DNA of 23,735 bases from a virus. A model generated the notes under the pieces. That model searched no databases, had not been told where the DNA came from, and was given only the letters and a program-made list of their open reading frames with translations. Location: positions 1 through 23,735 of IMG/VR virus record IMGVR_UViG_3300032313_001401. One strand, given 5' to 3'. This document shows positions 4,751 to 12,876 of this stretch, piece by piece (the stretch's first letter is position 1; every line of letters begins with the position of its first letter). The position numbers were made by a program, and so were the translations under genes.

Positions 4751-6607
4751 TTAAGCTATTTCACAGTTATTTCCAGAGCATGCAAGATTTTCCATTAGAG
4801 CAGTCATATCATCCATTTCAATTACTTTTGTTAAATCAACTGAATTAAGGGAAGTAATTGCTGCTTCAAATTCCTCTTTAGTAATTGTTTCAAAAGGAGC
4901 TTGCTTATAAGTACCAAGGTCTTCCGGTAAGAATGATAATGCTGTAAAGTATTCTTTATTTTCATATAACCACTCTCCAACTGCAGGCCATTCATCTTGT
5001 TTAATAGTCACAGTAGCAGATACGTTATGCATGTTTGAACCTTTTCTATGACCTGGTTTAATCCAGTTTTTGTTGATTGTTTTAATACGCTCTAACAAAT
5101 CCATAGCTGATTCGCTACGTGTAATGGAACCTTCTGGGGCACGTTGAGGAACAGAAACAATTGATTGTAATGTTGGTTTAAAGAAATCATCTTCCAACAT
5201 TTCTGGATGGTACAGGTTTAAGTAAGTATACAAAGCCTCATTTTTACCTAAACGAATTCGACGTAGATAAAAATCATCATGCCAAGCATGAATACCTGAG
5301 CTAGTACCTAATACTAAAGATGTAGTACCTGAGGGTTTAACTGTAGTAACACGAGCTGCTTTATTAATATCTAAAATAGATGCTACTCTAGCGTTTTCTT
5401 CAACAGCTACTTTAGCTGCTTGTTTCATATCTAAATTCAATACAGCACCTGAGGCAATACCTGTCATTCCGATACCTAGTAATGCTTCTTTTTCGGTTGT
5501 TTTTCTCCAAACATCTCTTAAATAATGGAAATCAGTATATGAGGCTTGTAATGTACCAATAAAAGAGGCGGCTTTAGCTCGTGCATTATATTCCTCTTGT
5601 GTTTCAATATCACTAGCATTGATTTCACATAGATTACAGAATTGATTTGCTTTCAAATTAATTTCAGCACAAGGATTAGTTCCTGCTTCTTTATCATTTG
5701 TAAATAAGAAACCGGGTTCACCACTATTAGATGCCTCAATTTTTTTCCATAAATCTAAAAACGTTTCTTTAGTAATTTTACTACGAAGTAATACGGCTGA
5801 ATTGTTTGCTCTGCCTCTTTGAGGATTATTTTCCCACCAATCACCAAATTTACATGTTAACATGTTTTGGTCATGTAGATTAAATAAAGCAATAAGAGCG
5901 GCTCTACGAATACCTCCTGATAATACAGCATCTGCTAGATGACAGATAATATCATGGGCTTCTAAAGTTGTTAATTTTTCACCATCTTTTTTACGGTCAA
6001 AAATAGCTTGCATATGAACTAAAGCAATTTTTAGTGGTTCAGGACCTGGTGCTTTACCACCAACAGTAATTAATGATGCTCCTTTAACCCTAATATCTCT
6101 AAAATCAAATAATGGACCTGTAGATGTAAAACCAAAATATGCTTTGGTTAACATACGAACAGCATCAGCCCATCCTTCAATAGAATCACCTATTAGATAA
6201 CGTTTCCATTTAAGTGGTTTTCTAACTTCAGGTAAATTTTCTACGTGGTGAGTTTGAACTGAGTATCCAACTCCACAACCTGATAGTAATAGGAACATAA
6301 TCTCAGAGAATGCTCTATAATCATCAATTGGTAAATAAGAGCAGTTAAAAATACGAGCATTATTTATTTCAATTGGTTTTCCGGCAAATTGCATACTGCG
6401 CATTGATGGTAATACTTTTTTGTCATAAACATACTTGTAGGCTGCTTCAATTTCCTCAGCCAAAAGAGGAAATTTTTTAAGGTGCATTTCTTTGTTTCGG
6501 GTAACTAGTTCGTCCCAAGTTTCTCGTCTGTTTTTATCAGGAACGTATTTGGCATACTTGAGGTGGGTAGTAATCTCCGACAAAATTTGTGATTCTGTTG
6601 TTAGCAT
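4751..6607 (-). CDS. nrdJ: Class II (adenosylcobalamin-dependent) ribonucleoside triphosphate reductase
   Basis: This 618-aa protein matches the monomeric class II enzyme typified by Lactobacillus leichmannii. All five redox/radical positions are visible: Cys89 in RIFNCSYLP, Cys313 and Glu315 in TNPCAEINLK, Cys324 eleven residues later, and a C-terminal Cys610/Cys615 pair (ACSGNNCEIA). The middle carries LLLSGCGVGYSV and LSGGIRRAAL, and the C-terminal half has VKPSGTTSLVLGTSSGIH. It converts ribonucleotides to deoxyribonucleotides using a B12-generated radical, without oxygen and without a separate small subunit. At 618 residues it is shorter than the about 740 of the Lactobacillus enzyme, so an allosteric insert is probably reduced. 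It lies 18 nt after the helicase gene. No intein or intron is visible. B12 must come from the host, because no cobalamin genes are present here. Confidence 0.92.
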   Translation of the reverse strand: MLTTESQILSEITTHLKYAKYVPDKNRRETWDELVTRNKEMHLKKFPLLAEEIEAAYKYVYDKKVLPSMRSMQFAGKPIEINNARIFNCSYLPIDDYRAFSEIMFLLLSGCGVGYSVQTHHVENLPEVRKPLKWKRYLIGDSIEGWADAVRMLTKAYFGFTSTGPLFDFRDIRVKGASLITVGGKAPGPEPLKIALVHMQAIFDRKKDGEKLTTLEAHDIICHLADAVLSGGIRRAALIALFNLHDQNMLTCKFGDWWENNPQRGRANNSAVLLRSKITKETFLDLWKKIEASNSGEPGFLFTNDKEAGTNPCAEINLKANQFCNLCEINASDIETQEEYNARAKAASFIGTLQASYTDFHYLRDVWRKTTEKEALLGIGMTGIASGAVLNLDMKQAAKVAVEENARVASILDINKAARVTTVKPSGTTSLVLGTSSGIHAWHDDFYLRRIRLGKNEALYTYLNLYHPEMLEDDFFKPTLQSIVSVPQRAPEGSITRSESAMDLLERIKTINKNWIKPGHRKGSNMHNVSATVTIKQDEWPAVGEWLYENKEYFTALSFLPEDLGTYKQAPFETITKEEFEAAITSLNSVDLTKVIEMDDMTALMENLACSGNNCEIA

Positions 6608-6625
6608 TGTGTGTTTTTTGTAAGT

Positions 6626-7990
6626 TTAGTTTGTTAGTTCGAAAAATTTTTGTTTAATAAGGGCCTTGTCTACAGAATCAATGTTTCCAAATTTACTGCT
6701 AGATTGTTGTAATACCACGTTATCATCGTCTTCCTCAATATGGGATGATACATCAAAATGTCCTGTTGATGTATCTACTTTGACAGAATAGGTCATGCCG
6801 TCCATTCCGTATCGATTTTTCATAATGTGAAATCTTCCTGTCCCATTTACTTTGTCTTGACGTTTTCTTGATAAAGATATAGCAACATCGGTAACCATCA
6901 TTTTATCATAGCTACCTGCTGCTTTATCTCCTTCGATAATATCATCTTTTGCACCAGCTCTATTTACTTGAGATACTGACCAAATAGGTAGTTTGAGTTC
7001 TCGTGCAAGTCCCTTAGTGCTAATATAAATATCATCAATTTCATCCTTACGCTCACCATTTTTTCTTTTTGAACGAAGAAGGTCAACATAATCGATAAGA
7101 ATTAAATCTGGTTTAAAATCTAGGTCAATACATTTTTTAACATGTGATTCAATCGTTGAGATCGTTGCTTTACCTGTGGGGAACTCTTTAATAATAAGTT
7201 GACCTTGTAACTGGGGAATAGTTTCTTCAACTTGACTTTTATGTTTAGTAATATCACCTACGGGTATATTTGTAAAATAAGCATCATAGCGTCTACCTAC
7301 ATAATCAGCCCCTAATTCAAGGGTATAGTGTAGAACATTATAACCTAATTTAACGGCATAACCTCCTAAGGCAACTAATGACCAAGATTTACCACCACCA
7401 GGACTACCGAAAATTAAACCAAAATCACCATCACCTAATCCACCTTGTAATAATTCATTAAATGGATCCCAAGGTGTAGGTACTATTACTCTATGATTTT
7501 CTCTGTATCTAGATTCTGTATCTTTATTATACTCGTGTCCTAAATTTTTGTCTTGACCCGCTTTTAATGCGTTATCAATCATTGTCCTGATTGAATCATA
7601 GTCTCCCGCGTTTAAAAAATCTACGCTTGTTAACAACGCTTTTTTAAGTTGTTGGTTTTTGCAAAAATTACTAAACTCTTCCTCTACATACTTGAGATCC
7701 TCATCTGATGATTTATAGGCCTCACGTAGTTGTTCTTTAATAGATATTTGTAATACCTCATTATCAATCTTTTTAAGTTCTACTTTAAGAACATCCATTG
7801 TAGGACAAGTGTGATATTTTTGGTAATACTTTAGGATTTCTTTGATAATCCAACGATGTGCTGTGTTATCAAAATACTCTTCACTTAATACATCTTGGAT
7901 ATTTAATAAAAATTCCTTATGTGTTAGTAAAGAAGATAATACTTTAATTTGGAAACCGATTCCATAAGAATTTAAATTGTGAAGTGTCAT
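6626..7990 (-). CDS. 41: Replicative DNA helicase, gp41/DnaB type
   Basis: A 454-residue protein with a DnaB-like N-terminal helical domain (about 1-110), a linker, and a RecA-fold C-terminal ATPase. Walker A is GSPGGGKS (195-202), the following LEL (about 224-226) carries the catalytic-type Glu, Walker B is LILIDYVDLL (Asp about 300), SQVNR forms motif H3, and KNRYGMDG near the end supplies an arginine-finger-type loop. It would form a hexamer that unwinds DNA ahead of the fork in the 5'-3' direction. Length is close to T4 gp41 (475). No fused primase domain is present. It is 7 nt after the RNase H gene and 18 nt before nrdJ, so the replication genes are transcribed together. The leader is AAAATAAGTTATAA. 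Confidence 0.9.
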   Translation of the reverse strand: MTLHNLNSYGIGFQIKVLSSLLTHKEFLLNIQDVLSEEYFDNTAHRWIIKEILKYYQKYHTCPTMDVLKVELKKIDNEVLQISIKEQLREAYKSSDEDLKYVEEEFSNFCKNQQLKKALLTSVDFLNAGDYDSIRTMIDNALKAGQDKNLGHEYNKDTESRYRENHRVIVPTPWDPFNELLQGGLGDGDFGLIFGSPGGGKSWSLVALGGYAVKLGYNVLHYTLELGADYVGRRYDAYFTNIPVGDITKHKSQVEETIPQLQGQLIIKEFPTGKATISTIESHVKKCIDLDFKPDLILIDYVDLLRSKRKNGERKDEIDDIYISTKGLARELKLPIWSVSQVNRAGAKDDIIEGDKAAGSYDKMMVTDVAISLSRKRQDKVNGTGRFHIMKNRYGMDGMTYSVKVDTSTGHFDVSSHIEEDDDNVVLQQSSSKFGNIDSVDKALIKQKFFELTN

Positions 7991-7997
7991 TTATAAC

Positions 7998-9035
7998 TTA
8001 TTTTGTAAAACTGTTTAGTACTTTATATGTGTCGTTAATTGTAAATTCTGGATTTTTGATCATGTGACCTATTCCATCTTCATTGTAAAGTAATAGAAAA
8101 TCGGGTGTATTCAAAACTGGAGTTGGTTCTTCTACAACATCCTCAAGATATTTCTTTTCAATGTCATCAACTAGAGGATTTCCTAAATCCATAATACGGA
8201 AATTATTCTCTAATCGTTCCATATCAAATACTATTCTTGAGTATACAACATGCTCTTTGTGTTTAGCGGCACTTATTTCAATAATGTCTTGAAAAGTAAG
8301 TATTCGTTCCGCTAATTCGGGGAATTTTTTAAGTAATCCTTTTTCACCCAAACCTTTTACACCAGCTACTTTATCGGATTGATCTCCTAATAATGTTTTG
8401 TATAGAATAAAATTCTCAGCCAATACACCAAACTTTTCTTTTACCATTTTTTTAGTGTAGTATTCTTTGTCTCCAGGACGATATAATATAACTTTATCGT
8501 CTACTAATTGAACAAAATCTTTATCGTTGGATACTATGAATACTTGGGAATCATGTTTACTAGGCAATATATTACTCAAATATGCGATTATATCATCGGC
8601 CTCCACCTTATCTAAACTTAATATTTTAACAGGTAAACATTTTAGATAATGGATTAACCTTACAATTTGATCGATTTTAGAATCATGTTCATCCTCTAAT
8701 GAATCAAAGGAATCCCAGTTTGTAATACGAACCAAGTTACGGCCTGATTTGTATTCGGGTAATAAATTTTTCCTGTTTACTGATGAACCTGTTCCATCAA
8801 ATACCACGTAAACGGAGGTTGGTTTAACTTGATTAATCAATGAATTAAGAGAACGAATAAAACCCCCTAAACCCCCAATGTGAACACCCTGTTGATTTAC
8901 AAAGTTCATCATTGCAAAATTCCTAAAAAACAAATTTAATCCATCAATCAATAATACTCGATCATGTGGATTGGCAAAATCTTCTTCTTGCTTATCCATT
9001 TGGTTTAGGAGGTTTAATAGTTCGTTCTTGTTCAT
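7998..9035 (-). CDS. rnh: RNase H / 5'-3' exonuclease, FEN family
   Basis: The acidic residues of the FEN/5' nuclease fold appear in order: Asp31 in LLIDGLNLFFRNF, Asp80 in YVVFDG, the basic LLPEYKSGR motif, Glu145/Asp147/Asp148 in VEADDIIAYL, Asp171/Asp173 in VSNDKDFVQLV, and Asp218/Asp221 in GDQSDKVAGVKGLGEKG, which begins the helix-three-turn-helix DNA-binding motif. It would remove RNA primers and flaps on the lagging strand, as T4 Rnh does. Length 345 versus about 305 in T4, mainly through the C-terminal extension, which is acidic and may bind the ssDNA-binding protein (inference). Its leader contains a candidate promoter shared with the TGT-like gene. It follows uvsX by 38 nt. Confidence 0.9.
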   Translation of the reverse strand: MNKNELLNLLNQMDKQEEDFANPHDRVLLIDGLNLFFRNFAMMNFVNQQGVHIGGLGGFIRSLNSLINQVKPTSVYVVFDGTGSSVNRKNLLPEYKSGRNLVRITNWDSFDSLEDEHDSKIDQIVRLIHYLKCLPVKILSLDKVEADDIIAYLSNILPSKHDSQVFIVSNDKDFVQLVDDKVILYRPGDKEYYTKKMVKEKFGVLAENFILYKTLLGDQSDKVAGVKGLGEKGLLKKFPELAERILTFQDIIEISAAKHKEHVVYSRIVFDMERLENNFRIMDLGNPLVDDIEKKYLEDVVEEPTPVLNTPDFLLLYNEDGIGHMIKNPEFTINDTYKVLNSFTK

Positions 9036-9073
9036 ATAATTGGAATGTAATGAAAATATTTGATATAACCTAA
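9036..9073 (-). promoter_or_regulatory. Candidate promoter/leader of the RNase H gene
   Basis: The gap between uvsX and the RNase H gene contains TACATTCCA (9041-9049), identical and similarly placed to that before the TGT-like gene, preceded by AAATATTTTCAT. The combination looks like an A+T-rich -10-type element plus a downstream box. It may allow the RNase H-helicase-nrdJ block to be transcribed separately from uvsX. Confidence 0.4.
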
Positions 9074-10159
9074 TTAATCAGGTTCTTGCTCAAAAATATT
9101 CATCGAACTTTCCAATACATCATCTTCCTCGTAGATATCAAAATCCATACCACCTAGAATCTTGCTCCATTCGGCAGCATGACTATCTTTATATGTTTTG
9201 ATTTCTTTATCGGTATCATTAATAAAACCGTGTGGGGTCATAATAATTTTACCTCGAGTTGTAATACCATTAATGTGGTTTTTATCAATTTGAATGTTAG
9301 TACGCTTAGCAAATTCAACTTGTTTACCATCTTTAATAGCTTTAATCTTGCTAGTACCAGCATTTGAAACATTACCAAAAGTAATTACAAATGTGGCATC
9401 AAACCACATAGCAAATCCACCTTTGTTCATTAACTTAGGTTGGCCCATAGGTACTTCTGCTTTTGCTGTCCAAACCTTATTTACACATACTAATGTATTA
9501 GTATAACGGGATGATTCTTTACGTGATAAAGTAATTTTCTGGTTTACGTTGTTGCCAAATTGTGTACTCATTGCACCAGCATTCCATTCATTGTTGTTCT
9601 TATTAGAACGAACTGATAATTCACAAGGTACTGAACCAATTGAGTCCCACAAAAACAATAGATCATATGGTAAGTTACCTTTTTTCTGTTCATCCAATAA
9701 ATCTAAAATAAATGCTGATACATCCTCGATTGTATGTAGTGTTTCTCTATCTACATAAAGAAAAAATCCACTGTAATTTCCAACCTCACCTGTTTCTTCA
9801 TCTACTTTAGTGTTTACTTGTAAACCCATTTGTGTTGCGTGTTCCCAATTCCATTTCATTTCAGTAATAATAAACACAGGTAGTACTCCTGCTCGTTGGG
9901 CAGCAACTGCTGCTTCAATTAGAGCTGTTGTTTTACCTGTATCACTATGTCCACGAAGTAGAACAATGTGCCCGGTTGGAATACCAGGCACACTTGTTAC
10001 TTCTTGAAATGCTGGACTAAGGGGAATCCACTTCTGTTCTTTAAACTTAACGTTACCATTAAGTAGTTTTTTCTCCTTAAATTTCTCTAAATTAAAATTA
10101 GATTTAATTTCTGCGGAGACAGCAGCCGTTAGCGATTCGCTTTTCTTAGTTTTAGCCAT
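9074..10159 (-). CDS. uvsX: UvsX/RecA-family recombinase
   Basis: A 361-aa RecA-fold protein. Walker A is GHSDTGKT (70-77), the catalytic-type Glu is at about 100 (FIITEMKWN), and Walker B is YDLLFLWDS (Asp172), followed by IGSVPCEL. SSRYTNTLVCVNKVW and the Gly-containing GGFAMWFDATFVITF are as expected for the RecA core. The N-terminus (residues 1-45) is basic and probably the oligomerisation arm. The C-terminus is strongly acidic (YEEDDVLESSMNIFEQEPD), which in RecA proteins regulates DNA binding. It would form filaments on single-stranded DNA and drive strand exchange, supporting recombination-dependent replication with gp32. Size is near T4 UvsX (391). The start at 10159 has the AAATTAAAGTT leader; gene 32 ends 13 nt before it. 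Confidence 0.9.
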   Translation of the reverse strand: MAKTKKSESLTAAVSAEIKSNFNLEKFKEKKLLNGNVKFKEQKWIPLSPAFQEVTSVPGIPTGHIVLLRGHSDTGKTTALIEAAVAAQRAGVLPVFIITEMKWNWEHATQMGLQVNTKVDEETGEVGNYSGFFLYVDRETLHTIEDVSAFILDLLDEQKKGNLPYDLLFLWDSIGSVPCELSVRSNKNNNEWNAGAMSTQFGNNVNQKITLSRKESSRYTNTLVCVNKVWTAKAEVPMGQPKLMNKGGFAMWFDATFVITFGNVSNAGTSKIKAIKDGKQVEFAKRTNIQIDKNHINGITTRGKIIMTPHGFINDTDKEIKTYKDSHAAEWSKILGGMDFDIYEEDDVLESSMNIFEQEPD

Positions 10160-10172
10160 AACTTTAATTTAA

Positions 10173-11015
10173 TTAGAAAGGTAGATCATTATCATCTTCA
10201 TCGAATAAAGCATCAAATTTATCTGCTTTACTTTCTTTAGAGACTGATGGGGTTTTCAAAGCATAATTCTTAGCAGGTGCTGCTTCTAATTCCGCTTCTA
10301 CTTCCTCTTCATCATCAATAATTGAACCTTCCTCTGGTTCCTCAGGTGATAACCAAGACTGTAAACTTTCCTTAATTGATTCATAAGTGTTTTTACGTTG
10401 AATTTCTAACAAAGTTGGTTGTTCTTTAAGAAAATCCTCAATTAGAGAGGCATCAGTACTTAGAGGGGTGGTTTTTGGTTTGATTCTGATAGATGTTTTT
10501 AATCCTTGACGTCCACCAATATCACCCTTAATGGCCTCAACTGTAAAGTCTCTTCCCTCATTGATGTCTGTGTAATCACCATAATCCTCATCTTCAGCAA
10601 TACCTAAAAGCTGCATGTAAATTTCTTTACCAAATTCCCAAAGACGTACACCTTTGTCTTCCTCACCACGTACAATAACGGGGGCAAAAACTCGCATTTT
10701 AGGATCTAATTTCTTAGCCAAAACCCAGTTTTCACGGTCATTAGTTTTACGTAGTTGAGCGGTAAATTCTACGATTGGGTCTTTTTCACCCCAATTAGTT
10801 AAAGCATAGATGGGAAATTTTGAAAACCCATAGTGTACAAAAACCTCTTGAAATGGGTTTTTAGGATCAAGTTTGGAAGGTACAATACGAATTTGAAACT
10901 TGCCTTCTTGTTTTGGCTTCCAGTAAACTTTTGTGTAATCAATTTTTTCTTTCTTGCCGGATGTGTTTGACGACTGTAATGTGTTTAGTCGTTGTTTTAG
11001 AGCATTAATGTCCAT
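10173..11015 (-). CDS. 32: gp32-like ssDNA-binding protein, cysteine-free, with SSB-like tip
   Basis: A 280-aa protein with gp32 architecture: a short basic N-terminus (MDINALKQRLNTLQ) like the cooperative-binding LAST segment, a central OB-fold core (residues about 25-200), and an acidic Glu/Asp-rich tail. In T4 gp32 the core holds a His-Cys3 zinc site. Here the matching region (HYGFSKFPIYALTNWGEKDP) keeps His61 and GEK but has no Cys, and the whole protein contains no cysteine. The C-terminus is DEDDNDLPF, which resembles the bacterial SSB tip (DDDIPF) that recruits repair and replication partners. It would coat single-stranded DNA and organise UvsX, helicase and polymerase. It has its own upstream terminator and promoter and heads the gene 32-uvsX block. 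Confidence 0.85.
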   Translation of the reverse strand: MDINALKQRLNTLQSSNTSGKKEKIDYTKVYWKPKQEGKFQIRIVPSKLDPKNPFQEVFVHYGFSKFPIYALTNWGEKDPIVEFTAQLRKTNDRENWVLAKKLDPKMRVFAPVIVRGEEDKGVRLWEFGKEIYMQLLGIAEDEDYGDYTDINEGRDFTVEAIKGDIGGRQGLKTSIRIKPKTTPLSTDASLIEDFLKEQPTLLEIQRKNTYESIKESLQSWLSPEEPEEGSIIDDEEEVEAELEAAPAKNYALKTPSVSKESKADKFDALFDEDDNDLPF

Positions 11016-11052
11016 GATTTTTTATTTATTTAGTTTAATATCGGAAAGATAC
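11016..11052 (-). promoter_or_regulatory. Candidate Bacteroidetes-like promoter for gene 32
   Basis: TATCTTTC (11044-11051, minus strand) matches the Bacteroidetes -7 element TAnnTTTG in seven of eight positions. It lies 20 nt after TTTG (11072-11075), which fits the usual -33 element and spacing. The -33 part overlaps the preceding terminator. The leader AAATAAATAAAAAATC precedes the ATG and has no Shine-Dalgarno. The gene is therefore probably transcribed by host-type RNA polymerase. Confidence 0.4.
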
Positions 11053-11078
11053 AAAAAAGGCTTGGATAAACCAAACCT
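11053..11078 (-). terminator. Rho-independent terminator after the 154-aa gene
   Basis: On the minus strand AGGTTTGG and CCAAGCCT pair over 8 bp (one G-T) around a 5-nt loop (arms 11071-11078 and 11058-11065) and are followed by TTTTTT (11053-11058). It lies 25 nt past the stop of the 154-aa gene and separates the polymerase pair from gene 32. Confidence 0.75.
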
Positions 11079-11102
11079 AATTTAATTATTTTTAATTATT
11101 TT

Positions 11103-11567
11103 TTAAATTTCAACAATCTTATAAATCTTTGTATTTAATTGTTTCAACTCATTATGGTTGGTCAATAAAATACAGTTTTTATAGTGCTGCCAATTTACAC
11201 GGAAAGAAGGATCAACCACACCACCATTCAATTTCTTAATCAAATCATTTAGAGCATTGATTGTATAAAGTGTATTAGAGTCTTTCTTGCGATGAACCAA
11301 AATAGTGTTAGTAGGGATTGAGTTAACATTGCCCTGCTCCACATTATAAGTAACTACGTATTCATCTGTACTTTTAACATACAAAACAAACATTTTATTA
11401 TACATTATAGTATAAGAGGACTTTAAATTATCTACAAGAGTATCTAATTGATCTAAAGTGGTAAAGGTTGCAAATAATCTGTTGTTCACATCTATGTCTT
11501 TTACTAGTTCAAAGTCGTATCCCCAATACATATTGTCATTATTCTGTAAAATCGTATGTTTTTCCAT
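11103..11567 (-). CDS. 154-aa hypothetical protein coupled to DNA polymerase
   Basis: The start (ATG 11567, leader CAAACAAAAACAAGTT) lies 29 nt inside the end of the polymerase gene in another frame. The product looks like a small alpha/beta protein: DNMYWGYDFELVKDIDV, alternating Val/Thr/Tyr strands (YTIMYNKMFVLYVK, YVVTYNV), an amphipathic helix (INALNDLIKKLNGG), and a final strand (CILLTNHNELKQL). No metal site or membrane segment; one Cys. I recognise no family. Because it overlaps and follows an unusually short polymerase, and ends at a terminator, the two form a two-gene unit and it may be a polymerase accessory protein; that is inference from position alone. Confidence 0.75.
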   Translation of the reverse strand: MEKHTILQNNDNMYWGYDFELVKDIDVNNRLFATFTTLDQLDTLVDNLKSSYTIMYNKMFVLYVKSTDEYVVTYNVEQGNVNSIPTNTILVHRKKDSNTLYTINALNDLIKKLNGGVVDPSFRVNWQHYKNCILLTNHNELKQLNTKIYKIVEI

Positions 11568-12828
11568 AACTTGTTTTTGTTTGTAGTTTATATTTTCTAA
11601 AAATTTTGTTTATTTCGATCTCAATACTCTCCTCATTCTCACCCATTTCAAATAAAAAACTATCATAAGTATATAATACTATTTTAGTTTGTTTCCCCCG
11701 CAATAACTTATGTATATCCATCAAAATATAAGCATTGACTGCTGATTCCACGTTCTGTAACATATAATTAAACAGCTTTTGTGGATTCATATTCTCCAGC
11801 TTGTTTTTCTCAAATATATAACCTGAAATGGGGGTAGTAACTTGTCCCTCATCATTAAATAATCTCCAATTATGGTCAATAAATTTCTTTACTTGTTGAA
11901 AAAATTCAATGTGCTCATACTCTTTAAATACCCCACCATAAAGTTGTTTAAACGTGAGCTCTTTTGCCTCTTTATACGAGACCCCGTATAACTCGGCAAA
12001 TGTTTGGTGGACATCCTGTCCATCAAAATCCAAGGAAACCAAACGAGCAGCAAGATGAGGATGGTATGCGCTAATATCGAACTCCATAAATCCATGACTC
12101 GATATAAAGCTCTCCCTTGCGCCATTTTCTTTATTTAAAGCGGCAAAGTTAATGCCATTAAAAGAGTTACTTGGTCTACGGGTTGTTGTAGATAAGTTGT
12201 AGCATGTGTATATTCTATTACCTTGGATAGAATAAAATTCGTGATTGAGTTCATAGTGTTTATCAAATTCATATTTGTTTATATTAATTCCGTTCTTTTC
12301 AATCCCAAAAAATGCTAATACTACCTTATTGTTGTAAAAATCAAACCAAGCGGGTAATTCCTTAGGCAAAACACCACGAACATAATCATAAATATGTTGG
12401 CATCTCTCATAGTGTTTGGTTATTGGTATTAATTTATTGGTAGTTAGATAATCCGGATATTGAGAATAAAAATGATTAAATACTTTAGGTGCATCTTGTA
12501 TATACGGAGGAATAATTTGGGACAGGTCATGCAATGTATTAATTGGGAAGTAATATAATGCTTGTTTTTTGTCTCGTACCCACACCCGCTTAATATTTTG
12601 TAGTATGCCGTTTATAACCGTTTTATTAAGCGAGCCTGCCTCACTATGGTCAATACATAACATATAGCCTTTAGTGTCATTAAACGGTCTAATATACACC
12701 AATGATACATCATTTAAGGCAGGATGAATGTAATTATGATATGGAATAATCTCTACAAACGCCTCTTGGATGGGGTTTTGTTGTAGATATATTAAATCGT
12801 TTTCTGTTTCAATTAGCCAAAATGCCAT
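11539..12828 (-). CDS. Family A (PolI-like) DNA polymerase, short, exonuclease-degenerate
   Basis: The C-terminal half carries the family A motifs in order: a TTTRRPSNSFNGINFAALNK segment (like TGRLSS...NLQNIP), motif A with Asp251 (FMEFDISAYHPHLAARL), motif B KELTFKQLYGG (Lys289, Phe293, Tyr297, Gly298), Gln358 in MLQNVESAVNAY, and motif C with Asp389 (YTYDSFLFEM). Both catalytic Asp residues are kept, but motif B has Tyr instead of the leading Arg and motif C reads YDS rather than HDE. The first about 190 residues sit where a 3'-5' exonuclease domain should be, yet show no DxE motif. At 429 aa it is shorter than Klenow-type enzymes (about 600). T4 itself uses a family B polymerase, so a T4-type recombination and helicase set joined to this enzyme is notable. 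It is probably the phage's replicative or a repair polymerase; I cannot tell which. Confidence 0.8.
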   Translation of the reverse strand: MAFWLIETENDLIYLQQNPIQEAFVEIIPYHNYIHPALNDVSLVYIRPFNDTKGYMLCIDHSEAGSLNKTVINGILQNIKRVWVRDKKQALYYFPINTLHDLSQIIPPYIQDAPKVFNHFYSQYPDYLTTNKLIPITKHYERCQHIYDYVRGVLPKELPAWFDFYNNKVVLAFFGIEKNGININKYEFDKHYELNHEFYSIQGNRIYTCYNLSTTTRRPSNSFNGINFAALNKENGARESFISSHGFMEFDISAYHPHLAARLVSLDFDGQDVHQTFAELYGVSYKEAKELTFKQLYGGVFKEYEHIEFFQQVKKFIDHNWRLFNDEGQVTTPISGYIFEKNKLENMNPQKLFNYMLQNVESAVNAYILMDIHKLLRGKQTKIVLYTYDSFLFEMGENEESIEIEINKIFRKYKLQTKTSYGKTYDFTE

Positions 12829-12852
12829 AACCTTTATTTGACGTGAATATAA
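12829..12852 (-). promoter_or_regulatory. Candidate promoter of the polymerase gene
   Basis: TATATTCACGTCAAATAAAGGTT directly before the ATG is almost the same as TATATTCATGTCATGATAAAGGTT before the ATG at 2364. The shared TATATTCA block sits 16-23 nt upstream of the start. Because the two genes are unrelated in sequence, a shared promoter/leader is the best explanation. The gap also holds only a weak 4-bp hairpin (GGTT/AACC), so termination of the structural block is not clear here. Confidence 0.45.
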
Positions 12853-12876
12853 TAAGGGAGGGTTGGGTAACCAAAT

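Noticed and set aside
4751-6607. Intein or intron in the ribonucleotide reductase gene
   Set aside because: The reading frame is continuous through all catalytic motifs with no Hint-type blocks; only the adjacent free-standing endonuclease is present.
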